A program made the translations under genes and the position numbers. Source: a virus. From it: a DNA stretch of 40,843 bases. Within the stretch, counting starts at the first letter, position 1, and each line of letters starts with the position of its first letter. Positions 13,127 to 21,584 of the stretch are shown here, piece by piece. Below the pieces are notes generated by a model that saw nothing but the letters and a program-made list of their open reading frames with translations, was not told where the DNA came from and did no database searches. The DNA lies in the IMG/VR virus record IMGVR_UViG_3300011116_000283, positions 1 to 40,843 of that record, one strand, 5' to 3'.

Positions 13127-13803
13127 CTAGTTCGTCCTTTCTTTCCCTTTGTTGTTGGTATTTGCAGTGGGAAATCTTTACTGCCCATTGCTGGACATTT
13201 ATCTTGGAACGAACACATCCGACATGAATCACCTACGGATGGCGGAAACCATCCGTTCAATACCGAATGGTTCATTGCACCAAATACATATTCAAAATAA
13301 TCTATAGTCAGGTGCGACAGATCTATAAGATCGTCAAGCGTACCTGATCTTGTCATAAAAAATGCGCCCCACTTAGGGCGAACACCTAAAGCTTTTTCAA
13401 TACCAGAGGCATACAAGCCTGCTTGGATCATACCGAATGGTGTCCTAGAACCTGTCTTGTAATCAACGATTACCAAGTCTTCCCCCACTTGGTAGATCGC
13501 ATCAACAATAAAGCGAACTGGTGTTCCCCCGAAGTGAACATCTGCTGCCCATTCGATTCCAGGACGACCATCAGGCATCGTAGCAATTTTCCAACCAGAA
13601 GACTCGTACCATTTCTGGTACGCCTCTACCTGCTTGAGCCCATCGCTTTGCCAGAACGATAGGTCTTCTCCGTCTGGACGCAAGGTGGTCTTACGCCCAG
13701 CCGTCTTCCACTCTGTCGAGGGAATACCAGATTTCTCTTCGGTCTCCTTGACGGCGTCATTAAATACCTCAAGCCACTTCTGTGTCAAATCAATCGAGGT
13801 CAT
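13123..13803 (-). CDS. Cas4/RecB-like nuclease, C-terminal catalytic part
   Basis: From ATG 13803 (GTG 13809 and ATG 13806 are alternatives) the protein has about 226 aa. It carries the PD-(D/E)XK core: a buried D in FIVDAIYQVGEDLVIVDYKTG with the D-x-K pair, then QAGLYASG, and three cysteines near the end, SCRMCSFQDKC, that with one upstream Cys would bind a 4Fe-4S cluster. The first conserved block of the family (SYSQLSTWQSCP...GSAVH) is missing and is found instead in the separate frame at 13983-14174. The two products together would make one Cas4/RecB-like exonuclease, probably for end processing or recombination. Confidence 0.85.
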   Translation of the reverse strand: MTSIDLTQKWLEVFNDAVKETEEKSGIPSTEWKTAGRKTTLRPDGEDLSFWQSDGLKQVEAYQKWYESSGWKIATMPDGRPGIEWAADVHFGGTPVRFIVDAIYQVGEDLVIVDYKTGSRTPFGMIQAGLYASGIEKALGVRPKWGAFFMTRSGTLDDLIDLSHLTIDYFEYVFGAMNHSVLNGWFPPSVGDSCRMCSFQDKCPAMGSKDFPLQIPTTKGKKGRTR

Positions 13804-14014
13804 CATCACCTCTTATGTAATCAGGGTTATCCACAGGGGTAGGTGCAGTCATTGGTGAACCACAGTTCGCACAGAAGGAATCAAGAAACCACATGATGAG
13901 TTCGTAGTTTTGAAAGATAGCACGTATGACCTGTATGTTTGAGCCACAGTTGATACACTCATTGCTTGGTATACCACGTTGATCAATTGTCAAGTTGCTT
14001 CTTGTAAAACTCAT
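13790..14014 (-). CDS. Zinc-ribbon protein between the nuclease halves (74 aa)
   Basis: From ATG 14014 the product begins MSFTRSNLTIDQRGIPSNEC and has two CxxC pairs, CINC and CANC, about 28 residues apart, typical of a zinc ribbon, then an acidic tail (DYIRGDDDLD). It overlaps the end of the N-terminal nuclease fragment by 32 bases and the start of the C-terminal fragment by 14-20 bases, and lies in the third frame. It may be a real inserted gene that split the nuclease, or the product may complete the nuclease complex. I see no frameshift signal joining them. Confidence 0.75.
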   Translation of the reverse strand: MSFTRSNLTIDQRGIPSNECINCGSNIQVIRAIFQNYELIMWFLDSFCANCGSPMTAPTPVDNPDYIRGDDDLD

Positions 14015-14174
14015 GGTTGAGCCACTCCAGCATGGAGTGGACAGCAGAACCAGCAGCAAGATATACCGCAGGTTTCTCTGGAACCATAGCTACTTTGCTA
14101 AGATAGTATTTTTGTGGACAGGATTGCCAAGTAGATAATTGGCTATAAGATCTATGAGGGGGAAGTTCGTTCAT
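13983..14174 (-). CDS. Cas4/RecB-like nuclease, N-terminal part
   Basis: From ATG 14174 the product (63 aa) begins MNELPPHRSYSQLSTWQSCP and continues YYLSKVAMV...LAAGSAVHSMLEWLNHEF. The SYSxLSTWxxCPxKYYL and GxAVH blocks are the N-terminal part of Cas4/RecB-like nucleases, giving the first cluster Cys and a conserved His. The frame then stops where the family would continue into the part encoded at 13123-13803. A longer start (TTG 14240) is possible but has no ribosome-binding site. It is first in the leftward replication cluster. Hairpin 14022-14040 lies inside. Confidence 0.8.
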   Translation of the reverse strand: MNELPPHRSYSQLSTWQSCPQKYYLSKVAMVPEKPAVYLAAGSAVHSMLEWLNHEFYKKQLDN

Positions 14175-14272
14175 AACCGAATAATAATCTAACCAACCGA
14201 CAATCTCTGGTAACGACACACTTGTAGTTTTAACCAGCAATCTGATAAGGTTGAAGGGTGGTGGGTGGGAAA

Positions 14273-14291
14273 GGCTCGCTTAAGGCGAGCC
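14273..14291. terminator. Hairpin downstream of the virion-module terminator
   Basis: A 7-bp GC-rich stem, GGCTCGC/GCGAGCC, with loop TTAAG; on the leftward strand it is followed by TTTCCC. It may be a weak back-up terminator for the virion module or an element in the leader of the split-nuclease gene. It lies in the 179-base gap 14175-14353, which otherwise holds only the strong terminator and, presumably, the promoter of the replication cluster; I see no convincing -35/-10 pair there. Confidence 0.45.
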
Positions 14292-14310
14292 GTGAAAAAG
14301 AATAGGAAAT

Positions 14311-14344
14311 AAAAAAAGAGGGGGATCAATTAAGATCCCCCTCT
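14311..14344 (-). terminator. Strong intrinsic terminator of the virion/lysis module
   Basis: On the leftward strand an 11-bp perfect stem (arm AGAGGGGGATC) with a 6-base loop is followed directly by seven T residues. It sits 10 bases after the stop codon of the last gene of the module (14354). It should separate late from replication transcripts. Confidence 0.92.
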
Positions 14345-14353
14345 CTTCTCGCC

Positions 14354-14572
14354 CTACCATTCTGGTGGAGCAACTGCGAGCGCATCCAGCGTGGCTATAT
14401 TGATGCACCCGACTGCTGGGATGTCAAGGCGACGCTGCAACCCTTTTAACATTTCCTGTAGGGGAGCATCAAGCACATCATCGCCAGCAACATTAAGAGC
14501 TATACGAACTTTCGTAACTAGCTCACTTCTTTCATCTGGTCCAACAAGTGTTAATAATTTATTTGTATCCAT
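14354..14572 (-). CDS. Small protein with peptidoglycan-binding-like pattern (72 aa)
   Basis: The product opens MDTNKLLTLVGPDERSELVT; residues 35-66 (PLQEMLKGLQRRLDIPAVG...INIATLDALA) resemble the repeat of peptidoglycan-binding domain 1, where an xxxFQxxxGLxxxG...TxxAL pattern is typical. Conservation is partial, so this is tentative. The ATG shares a base with the stop of the fibre gene. It is last in the module and may be a cell-wall accessory to lysis or a tail tip component. Confidence 0.7.
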   Translation of the reverse strand: MDTNKLLTLVGPDERSELVTKVRIALNVAGDDVLDAPLQEMLKGLQRRLDIPAVGCINIATLDALAVAPPEW

Positions 14573-16479
14573 TAAGAAATAATTTGTTCAGTGTCAATCG
14601 TTTGTAACTGAACAGTTACTATTCCTCCGAACCCGCTCGCAAAAGTGGGAGGTGCTGCTTGCTCAAACTGAATAGCACGGATAACACAGATTCTTTCTTC
14701 TCCACTTGAAAAGTCTTGGTAGAGTACTGCTCCACCATTCTGTTCAATACGTTCAAGGTATGAGATTCGTTCCCATGGTACTGAGATTCTTGTATTGCCA
14801 TTAGGGTCACGCTCCTCTTCATAGCATAGCAATGGAATAGTTAATGTTCTAGATCTTTGTGGTGCAGGTAATGCACGTATCTGCCACTCTTCTAATAAAG
14901 GTGATTTAGTGGTGTCAGATGAATCTCTGGTAAAGTTAAATGTAATTTCAAAATGATCTGCTGGGTTAACATAACCAGCTAAAGTGATTTCGGTTGTTGT
15001 AGAAACTGGTACAGATCCAATAGTTAATAATTGATTACCTTGATCTTCAATTGTAAAACCTAATGTTCCACTTGCATCTGGATCAGCGTTAAGCAATAAA
15101 GATACTGGTTGTTTTCTTTCGCTAGTACCCCATCTAATCAAGCCAGATTTTAAATAACCAGATGTTGCTTTAACTGTGGCTGACTCAAGCCATACTCCAC
15201 TAGATGTAGTAATAAACTTACGTCCTGTTGTTCCAATAAAAGAAACTCCAGTTACTGAACTACTATCTATAACCAAGTCAGATGCATAAGCATAACCATT
15301 ACCAACAACTTGACCTAGATTAATTCTCCATAAACCAGTAGATCCAGAGATTGGATAATCTCTACATGCATATACATATGACTGATCAAATGCAATGTCA
15401 GAGACATTGCCTTCAACATTAAGTGGTCCATATACAAATGATGTGCCATCTGTACCGACTGAACCTACACGTACACCTTTAGTTGTAGCAATAACAACAA
15501 ACTCATTTAGATATAAACGAATTTGATTTAATGTTTCACCTCTAGGTAACTCTGCAATAATAGTTGGATCATTAATGGCAGCTAATGGAGATGCTGTATT
15601 AATTGTATAAGACTGTACTTTAGATACTATACCTTGTGTATATCCAACTATAATAGAACCAGGTAATTCTGATATAGAGTTAAATGTTAAAGATGTATTT
15701 GGGTAACTAAATCTTTCTTGGGTATTTGACATAGTGGTAGGAGGGGAGCTTGGGTTACGAGATAGTTCATACAAATACATACCAGTATTGTCATGTTTAA
15801 TGCCAGCAACAATACGATCTTTAACATAACCAATTGCCTGAACAGTTTGTGTTGTTACCGAAACTGGTTTGTTCCATAGTTTAGTTACAGCCAATGCTGT
15901 ACTCACCTGATAGATACCATCATTAGCACCAACAATTGCAAAAGTACCATCCGATGTTAATATTTGTGCAGTAGTGGATGTAGACAAAGAGGTTGATGTA
16001 GTTGTACTACCATTATAAAATTTTACGTTACCACCTGATATAAAAAATGTACCACCAGATACAGTTGCTGGGGAACTTGCTGCTGATGTATTTAATTGTG
16101 TAGTTGCTGGTAATAACTTAAGCTCACCAATAGTCCAAGGATCTACATTGTTTGATTCGTAGTATCTAAATAAATCAGATGACTCTGCGTCATAATATCT
16201 TTCGCCCGCACCATGGTGCCATGAGGTAGCAGATCTTAACCACCAGTTAGATAGCGACTGTTCACCAGCAGTTGCGCTTTGGTCAATACGTTCCTTTTGA
16301 TATGTCGTAGTGATACGACTAATACGGTTGTTGTCAGATGCAGCCGATAGCCAAGGAGTATTACCTATGGCATAACTAGCAGCAAAATCCTCACGTTGGT
16401 ATCTAACTAACGCAGTAGGAATATTGGTGCTGATAGCAATAGGCAAATCGCCTTTAAGATACTTGTTGGTCGTTGCCAC
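14572..16479 (-). CDS. Large tail/receptor-binding protein (635 aa)
   Basis: A long Ser/Thr-rich, beta-strand-rich protein starting at GTG 16479 (AGAAGTAGGGGTAAATC upstream). Repeating short strands with Gly/Ser turns (for example ISGGNVKFYNGSTT and VIVGYTQGI-like units) suggest a beta-propeller or repeated beta-sandwich between residues 130 and 440. The last 200 residues (FTIEDQGNQLLTIG, then HFEITFNFTRDSSD) look like a jelly-roll or carbohydrate-binding domain. Its size and place after fibres and lysis genes fit a tail or receptor-binding protein. No enzymatic motif is visible. Hairpin 15392-15410 lies inside. Confidence 0.75.
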   Translation of the reverse strand: MATTNKYLKGDLPIAISTNIPTALVRYQREDFAASYAIGNTPWLSAASDNNRISRITTTYQKERIDQSATAGEQSLSNWWLRSATSWHHGAGERYYDAESSDLFRYYESNNVDPWTIGELKLLPATTQLNTSAASSPATVSGGTFFISGGNVKFYNGSTTTSTSLSTSTTAQILTSDGTFAIVGANDGIYQVSTALAVTKLWNKPVSVTTQTVQAIGYVKDRIVAGIKHDNTGMYLYELSRNPSSPPTTMSNTQERFSYPNTSLTFNSISELPGSIIVGYTQGIVSKVQSYTINTASPLAAINDPTIIAELPRGETLNQIRLYLNEFVVIATTKGVRVGSVGTDGTSFVYGPLNVEGNVSDIAFDQSYVYACRDYPISGSTGLWRINLGQVVGNGYAYASDLVIDSSSVTGVSFIGTTGRKFITTSSGVWLESATVKATSGYLKSGLIRWGTSERKQPVSLLLNADPDASGTLGFTIEDQGNQLLTIGSVPVSTTTEITLAGYVNPADHFEITFNFTRDSSDTTKSPLLEEWQIRALPAPQRSRTLTIPLLCYEEERDPNGNTRISVPWERISYLERIEQNGGAVLYQDFSSGEERICVIRAIQFEQAAPPTFASGFGGIVTVQLQTIDTEQIIS

Positions 16480-16488
16480 GATTTACCC

Positions 16489-16995
16489 CTACTTCTTAGA
16501 CGGACAGTGCTGACAGCATTTAGATGTATCTTCTGCTGGATAAGCTTTCTTTACTGGTATGGCAGCAATAACTGCCTTAACTTGATTAATTAATTTTGGT
16601 TGATTCATCCACCAGAACCAAGGGCTAGTGTCATTAGACCTATCAGCATTGATAGAAATATGAAGATGTTTATTGTGTGGATTACTGCCAGTATAAGCAC
16701 GATTGCCAGAACTAGCTTTATCACGAGACCAAATTTTGCTATTAAAAATAAGGTATGAAACTCTTTCATCTTCTTTTAATTTTTCAAATATTTCAGCACA
16801 ATCAATACCATTCTTTGGATCATGAGTTAAGTCAACCGCTAATCCAGTATTATGATCTGAGTTAGGACTCTGTTTTATATGAGCAGCAGACGGTAGAAGA
16901 CCATCGCTTATTTTCTTTCGTGCTGGTTTCAATGCTGTCGCTTGACGTAGCACAGCAAGGGCAGCAGGTGTGGCTTTCTTGACTACAGGTTTCAT
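16489..16995 (-). CDS. Endolysin, M15-type zinc peptidase
   Basis: A 168-aa protein with the D-Ala-D-Ala carboxypeptidase/VanY signature: SDHNTGLAVDLTHD (zinc ligands H48 and D55) and SNPHNKHLHISI (H110 region, H112). It should cut peptide cross-links of peptidoglycan at the end of infection. It has no signal peptide and so depends on the holins encoded next door. A C-terminal tail AEDTSKCCQHCPSKK has three cysteines of unknown role and may bind metal or the wall. The start overlaps the holin stop (ATGA). Confidence 0.9.
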   Translation of the reverse strand: MKPVVKKATPAALAVLRQATALKPARKKISDGLLPSAAHIKQSPNSDHNTGLAVDLTHDPKNGIDCAEIFEKLKEDERVSYLIFNSKIWSRDKASSGNRAYTGSNPHNKHLHISINADRSNDTSPWFWWMNQPKLINQVKAVIAAIPVKKAYPAEDTSKCCQHCPSKK

Positions 16996-17195
16996 CCATT
17001 GTTCTTTCCCGCTATTAATTCAAATAAACTATCCACTCGCTTTTCTAGTCTGTCGACGGAATCACGAAGGCTTGATCCCCCATTGGGGCGAAGTTCAGAT
17101 AAGTAATGTTTCACCAACCAACGAACTGAGCCAGCAAAGCTGGCGACTATTGTGGTAACCGCTACTGCGATACCAGCCCATTCGTTGCTAGACAT
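16992..17195 (-). CDS. Holin-like membrane protein (67 aa)
   Basis: One N-terminal transmembrane segment (WAGIAVAVTTIVASFAGSV, residues 6-24) and a C-terminal coiled-coil tail (LRDSVDRLEKRVDSLFELI). This matches the layout of small phage holins or holin partners, with the tail in the cytoplasm. It lies directly between a second membrane protein and the endolysin. TAATG and ATGA overlaps link the three genes. Confidence 0.85.
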   Translation of the reverse strand: MSSNEWAGIAVAVTTIVASFAGSVRWLVKHYLSELRPNGGSSLRDSVDRLEKRVDSLFELIAGKNNG

Positions 17196-17383
17196 TACTC
17201 TGACCCACGCCCAAACTCAGTTGCTGATGGATCTAACCATTTAAGAACTGGTCCAAGGAATCCAGCTAATGCTGCTGATCCTAAAGTTTTTGGATCTGTT
17301 ATTCCTGTTAGATATAGTGCAACAGCAGCAGAGGCTGCTGCTCTAAACCAAGACAATACTGCTGCTTGTAGTTTTGCGTTCAT
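17195..17383 (-). CDS. Second holin-like membrane protein (62 aa)
   Basis: A short protein with two hydrophobic stretches (SWFRAAASAAVALYLTGI and LGSAALAGFLGPVLKWL) separated by a DPKT turn, as in class II holins. AAAGGAGAAACAA precedes ATG 17383. With the 67-aa protein it forms a pair; one may be the pore former and the other an antiholin or pinholin. Confidence 0.85.
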   Translation of the reverse strand: MNAKLQAAVLSWFRAAASAAVALYLTGITDPKTLGSAALAGFLGPVLKWLDPSATEFGRGSE

Positions 17384-17420
17384 TTGTTTCTCCTTTAGTT
17401 TTGTGGAGCAGTTATTTCAA

Positions 17421-17687
17421 TTATTTAGATAGTGCTGCGATTTCATCAGCAGTCAAACCTAATGCTGCTAACTTGGCTTCTGCTTGTGCTTTGGCTGCAA
17501 TTTTAGCTTGTTCAGCTTGCGCTACTTCTGCCTCAACCTCTTGAATTGCTATATTAACTTCTTCTTGGGTTGGGGCAGTACCTTCTAAAACATCCCATTT
17601 TATTGTTGAATAATCATTATTATTAATTACAAACTCAGAATTCGGTTTTAATTTACGAATTGCTGCAACTAAATAATTTTTTTCCAT
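17421..17687 (-). CDS. Small fibre-associated protein (XkdW-like pattern, 88 aa)
   Basis: The protein opens MEKNYLVAAIRKLKPNSEFV and has the phrase DYSTIKWDVLEGTAPTQEEV, a pattern found in small proteins encoded next to tail fibres (XkdW-like in prophages). The second half is a Glu/Ala coiled-coil helix. It may bridge or chaperone the fibre encoded upstream. The start shares a base with the fibre stop. It is not an enzyme as far as I can see. Confidence 0.75.
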   Translation of the reverse strand: MEKNYLVAAIRKLKPNSEFVINNNDYSTIKWDVLEGTAPTQEEVNIAIQEVEAEVAQAEQAKIAAKAQAEAKLAALGLTADEIAALSK

Positions 17688-18664
17688 TATGCACCTATTT
17701 CTAATAATGTCATTACCGATGTTGATCCACTAACTTGAAAATTTATGCTTTGATTGTTAGCAGTATTATTTGTTCTTCCAGTAGTTTTATATGTTACAGA
17801 ACTTGTTGTTGCGGGGCTATCAACAAAACTCATACTTAATAAAGTTCGCCAAAATTGTCCACCAGTACCAATACCTTCAAGTTCATTATTGCTTGGACCT
17901 GGATCTAAAGCCACTGTATACGCAGCATTATTAATACTTCTATTTAATTTATATCCAATAGTAAAACTACCAGAATCAGGGCTATTAAATGATCCAGAAT
18001 GTTGAGTGGTCAAAACCAATATTCTAGACGATGTAGATGATGGGGTAATTGAAGCACTTAAACCAGTATCATTGTAACTTGTACTGGCTATACTTACGGA
18101 ACTCGAAGTAGTTGCTGTAACAACTTGTAATATTTTTCCACCGCCAGCTGGAGCAGACCAAACTGGAACCCCGCCTGAGACTGTGAGCACATTTCCAGTG
18201 CTACCAATTCCTAGTCTAGCAGGAGTATTTGCTGCTGATGCATAAATAAGGTCACCAGTAGTTGTAGTCAAAGTATTATTAATTACTCCAGTTAAAGTGT
18301 TACTGGTTGCTGAAATTGTTTTATTACTTAATGTATCTGTTGTATCAGTACCAACTAAAGTTGTTGATGCATTAGGTAAAGTAACTGTTCGGTCAGCAGT
18401 TGGCTCTCCAGCAGATAAAGTTAATTCATTTGCATCAGCAGTTGCACCTTCAAATACAATACTTTGTGAAAATGCAAGTTCTAGTCCTGTTACTTGTCCA
18501 GTAAAAGTTGGGCTTGCTAATGTTTTATTGGTTAAAGTTTCTGTTCCTGTAAGAGTGGCTGGACCACCATTAGGGAAAGTAACCGCCCCAGTTGTTCCAT
18601 TAATTGTGATGGATTGGGTAGCAACACTTGGGTGTTGGATACCCGATGTTTTCAATAGACTCAT
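17687..18664 (-). CDS. Tail fibre-like protein (325 aa)
   Basis: A Ser/Thr/Asn/Gly-rich protein. Residues 10-110 hold phage fibre repeats of the type TNKTL...PTFTG and LSNKTISATSNTLTG; the C-terminal part (TSSRILVLTTQHSGSFNS onward) looks like a compact beta-sandwich head. It has the TAGGAGAATAA site before ATG 18664. It probably forms a trimeric fibre or spike with the neighbouring 590-aa fibre and contacts the host surface. The base composition is even and no truncation is seen. Confidence 0.8.
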   Translation of the reverse strand: MSLLKTSGIQHPSVATQSITINGTTGAVTFPNGGPATLTGTETLTNKTLASPTFTGQVTGLELAFSQSIVFEGATADANELTLSAGEPTADRTVTLPNASTTLVGTDTTDTLSNKTISATSNTLTGVINNTLTTTTGDLIYASAANTPARLGIGSTGNVLTVSGGVPVWSAPAGGGKILQVVTATTSSSVSIASTSYNDTGLSASITPSSTSSRILVLTTQHSGSFNSPDSGSFTIGYKLNRSINNAAYTVALDPGPSNNELEGIGTGGQFWRTLLSMSFVDSPATTSSVTYKTTGRTNNTANNQSINFQVSGSTSVMTLLEIGA

Positions 18665-18672
18665 TTATTCTC

Positions 18673-20445
18673 CTAATCGATTAACCAAGTGGCACCACTT
18701 GGTATTGTTATTGTGACCCCTGTTGCTATTGTTACAGGACCAACACTATGTGCATTATAACCAGCGTCAATTGTATAATCAGATGTTAATGTTTGTAAGT
18801 TAAGTGAAAATATATCTACTGGTGGTGCAGTCCAAGCAAGACCCGAAGTGGTTGCTGAACTGATACTAAGAAGGTAACCATTGGTAGCAGCAGCAGTAAG
18901 TGCAACAGGGGTTGATCCTGCGCTTGCAGATATAAGACTACCCTTGGCAGTAAGAATTGCCTTGTCAATAAAGTTACTTGTATCAGGAGCTACTAATCCC
19001 CAAGCAGTTCCACTATAAACTTTTAATGCACTAAGAACTGTATTAAAATATAAAGCACCAGTTAGTAATGCGTTACCATCATTGTCCAAAGTAGGATCAG
19101 ATGCTTTAGATCCAAGATACCTATCATCAAAAGCATCATAAGATGCAGCAGCACTTGATGCGCTTGTTGCTGCACTAGAAGCCGAAGTAGACGCACTTGA
19201 TGCACTCGTTGCTGCAGCCTGAGCATGATACTTGGCTGAATACTCTCCACCTGCAACTGGTGTTGAAAGTTGAGTAGCCCAATTTTGTGCAGATCCATCA
19301 GATGCTGCTGCATTAGAAGCACTTGTCGCAGCAGAAGAAGCCGATGTTGCAGCAGATGCTGCTGAAGTAGCAGCCGATGACGCAGATGTCTGTGCTGAAG
19401 AAACACTAGTTGCCATAGTTGAGGCGGATGTTGCAGCAGAAGATGCACTGGTTGCAGCCGATGATGCACTTGTGGCTGCAGAGTTTGCACTAGTTAAAGC
19501 ATTAGCTGCAGATGTGGCAGCAGCGGTTGCATAACTTGCAATAGTTGCAACAGAGGCAGCAGCAGTGGTTGCGCTATTAGCAGCAGATGTTGCTGAAGTT
19601 GCTGCGCTACTTGCAGATGTTGCTGCTGAGGTTTGTGAAGTTAAAGCTGATGATGCAGAAGTAGCAGCAGATGAAGCAGAAGTAGCAGCTGATGTTTGAG
19701 AAGTTAATGCACTAGATGCACTGGTTGCTGCTGAAGAAGAAGAAGTGGATGCAGAAGAAGCACTAGTAGCAGCAGCAGTTGCACTTGCTGCAGCACTTGT
19801 GGCAGATGTTAATGCACTAGAAGCTGAAGTGGCAGCACTACTTGCTGAAGTAGAAGCACTAGATGCTGAGGTAGCAGCAGCCGTGGCTGATGCTGCAGCA
19901 CTAGTTACAGATGTATCAATATAACCTTTAGTTGCTGCAGAAGATGAAGTGGTTGGTGTAGCCAACCCTGTAATACTTGCACCAGTAATTGTTCCACCGC
20001 TAATAGTTGCGGTAGAGGTAAATGTGCCAGATATTGTTGCACCATTAATAGTTGGTGTTGTTAAAGTTTTACTTGTTAATGTTTGTGATCCACCAGTACC
20101 AACTACATCACCAGTTACTCCGTGTGCTGTTGTAGCAATTTCATGAGCACGAGATTCTGTAAAGTCTCTAGCCGATACACCGTGTTCAACGTTAGCACCA
20201 ACAGCATGTGCCTTAGCACCAGATGAGTCAATGTTACGTGTGATTTGATAAGAAGAACCTACAAGACCAGTTACCTCAATAACCTCTTCATTGGCTGTAT
20301 CCTTTTCAAGGATCAATGTATAAGGATATTGTACTGGTAAGTTAGATGCAGCAGACAGTGTTAAGCTGGTTGCTGATGAGGAGATCGAATCCGCTAAGGT
20401 TGTTTTAGCAGCATTCGAACTGTAATAGCGTGACGGTGATGGCAT
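18673..20445 (-). CDS. Long Ala/Ser-repeat tail fibre (590 aa)
   Basis: The N-terminal domain (residues 1-110) carries ADSISSSATSLTLSAASNLP and VIEVTGLVGSSYQITRNID, common in virion-anchored fibres. Residues about 165-420 consist almost only of Ala, Ser and Thr in heptad-like units (SAATSASSALTSQTSAATSA and variants), typical of a triple coiled-coil shaft. The C-terminal 150 residues (YDAFDDRYLGSKASDPTLDNDGNALLTGAL...) form the usual fibre tip region. The repeats make length variation by recombination likely. Hairpin 18684-18703 (9-bp stem, 2-base loop) is in the last codons. Confidence 0.9.
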   Translation of the reverse strand: MPSPSRYYSSNAAKTTLADSISSSATSLTLSAASNLPVQYPYTLILEKDTANEEVIEVTGLVGSSYQITRNIDSSGAKAHAVGANVEHGVSARDFTESRAHEIATTAHGVTGDVVGTGGSQTLTSKTLTTPTINGATISGTFTSTATISGGTITGASITGLATPTTSSSAATKGYIDTSVTSAAASATAAATSASSASTSASSAATSASSALTSATSAAASATAAATSASSASTSSSSAATSASSALTSQTSAATSASSAATSASSALTSQTSAATSASSAATSATSAANSATTAAASVATIASYATAAATSAANALTSANSAATSASSAATSASSAATSASTMATSVSSAQTSASSAATSAASAATSASSAATSASNAAASDGSAQNWATQLSTPVAGGEYSAKYHAQAAATSASSASTSASSAATSASSAAASYDAFDDRYLGSKASDPTLDNDGNALLTGALYFNTVLSALKVYSGTAWGLVAPDTSNFIDKAILTAKGSLISASAGSTPVALTAAATNGYLLSISSATTSGLAWTAPPVDIFSLNLQTLTSDYTIDAGYNAHSVGPVTIATGVTITIPSGATWLID

Positions 20446-20448
20446 TTA

Positions 20449-21342
20449 TTACCTCGAGTACTGTATAGTGTTTAGGAAGTTGGCTTGTTGCTTTGATACC
20501 TCTTCCGCTAGGCGGACGGTATAAAGTTGGAAAATATACTTTGCTGTGTTTGTTGAAGCACCAGCTGAAACAGGTTGATCTAAAGCATCAGCAGATACCG
20601 ATGTAGCAATTACCTTACCTGGATCGACTGTTGATAACAGTCGATACATAGCACCAAGGCGAACTACATCTTCGCATGATGCTGGTAAACCACTTACTGT
20701 TAACTCTTGGTTATCAGTAATTGTTGTTGGAAATTTTGTGTATTGAACACGAACGGTCTGACCAGGCATAGGAGCTTCATTTAATATAAGAGCTTGACCA
20801 GTTGATGCACCGTTAAGATAGTTAGTGTCTAATCTCCAACGCTTAATTAAAGCCCAGACTCCTGTAGAATCTGGTAGTTCCCAAGATACTCCAGTAATAT
20901 CTACTAAAGAATCTGGCATTACATAAGAATAATCACTACCATTAAATGTAAATGTTTCATTAGCAATTACAGGAAAGTTCATTCCTTTTATTGTTTCAAG
21001 GATTGCTCGTTTAACTTGATTTCGTGGGAACATAGGATTGTTTTTAATAATTGATCCAGATACATGGCTAGTAGCAGTAGTTCCACGCCACCCTCTACCT
21101 ACTGGATTTCCAGATGTTCCTAAAATTTGAATAGTTCCTGATGCTGGAACTGATTTTTTTACATATATTAATTCATCATCAATTTCAACAATACCTTTGC
21201 TTAAAGCAGTGGCATCATCTACATTTATAGTTAAATCATCACCATCAATTAAACTTGTAATAATAGTTACTGATTCTTGGTTCTTAACATAACCACTAAC
21301 TTCACCAAGCGTCTGCTCTGTTAACTGATTTAACGTAGCCAT
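20449..21342 (-). CDS. Head-tail connector or tail-adaptor protein (297 aa)
   Basis: Opens MATLNQLTEQTLGEVSGYVK; residues 30-90 form a beta-rich region (VEIDDELIYVKKSVPASGTI, GRGWRGTTATSHVSGS) like the tail-interface domain of phage adaptors. The rest is alpha/beta, ending in a long helix (AKYIFQLYTVRLAEEVSKQQ) of the kind found in connector or 'neck' proteins. Its place between capsid-side and fibre genes fits. A perfect 10-bp stem with a GAT loop lies at 20623-20645. No enzymatic motif is visible. Confidence 0.7.
   Translation of the reverse strand: MATLNQLTEQTLGEVSGYVKNQESVTIITSLIDGDDLTINVDDATALSKGIVEIDDELIYVKKSVPASGTIQILGTSGNPVGRGWRGTTATSHVSGSIIKNNPMFPRNQVKRAILETIKGMNFPVIANETFTFNGSDYSYVMPDSLVDITGVSWELPDSTGVWALIKRWRLDTNYLNGASTGQALILNEAPMPGQTVRVQYTKFPTTITDNQELTVSGLPASCEDVVRLGAMYRLLSTVDPGKVIATSVSADALDQPVSAGASTNTAKYIFQLYTVRLAEEVSKQQANFLNTIQYSR
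20623..20645. repeat. Perfect 10-bp inverted repeat inside the connector gene
   Basis: Arm ATCGACTGTT pairs with AACAGTCGAT around a GAT loop. It lies in the coding sequence, where no terminator is expected. It is one of the longest of the intragenic hairpins collected in the findings. Confidence 0.85.
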
Positions 21343-21584
21343 TATGCTTGAACCGCCTTTCCTAATTTATTGGATGCCATAACAGCAGCCTTTATGTCAT
21401 GCATCTTTGTAGATCTAGGTTGAATACCTTGTTTCCTTGCATTTCTATATGCATCTAATTCTGAGTTGGCTTGCTTAGATACCGCATTAGCCAATGGATC
21501 TGTAATACTAAAATTTGCTGCTCTTGCACATTCGCCCCAGTTAGCATGGTCTTGGGTCTTGCAACCAGATCTACAGTTACTCAT
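21342..21584 (-). CDS. Small Cys-containing phage protein (80 aa)
   Basis: Opens MSNCRSGCKTQDHANWGECA and continues to ELDAYRNARKQGIQPRSTKM. Three early cysteines and the DAYRxARKQGIQP phrase recur, from memory, in short virion-module proteins of actinophages, function unknown. The start overlaps the upstream gene by 8 bases and the stop overlaps the next ATG. It may be a minor virion or assembly protein. Confidence 0.8.
   Translation of the reverse strand: MSNCRSGCKTQDHANWGECARAANFSITDPLANAVSKQANSELDAYRNARKQGIQPRSTKMHDIKAAVMASNKLGKAVQA

Noticed and set aside
19062-19900. Array-like short repeats suggestive of CRISPR
   Set aside because: The repeats are in frame and encode Ala/Ser/Thr units of a tail-fibre shaft; there are no regular spacers.
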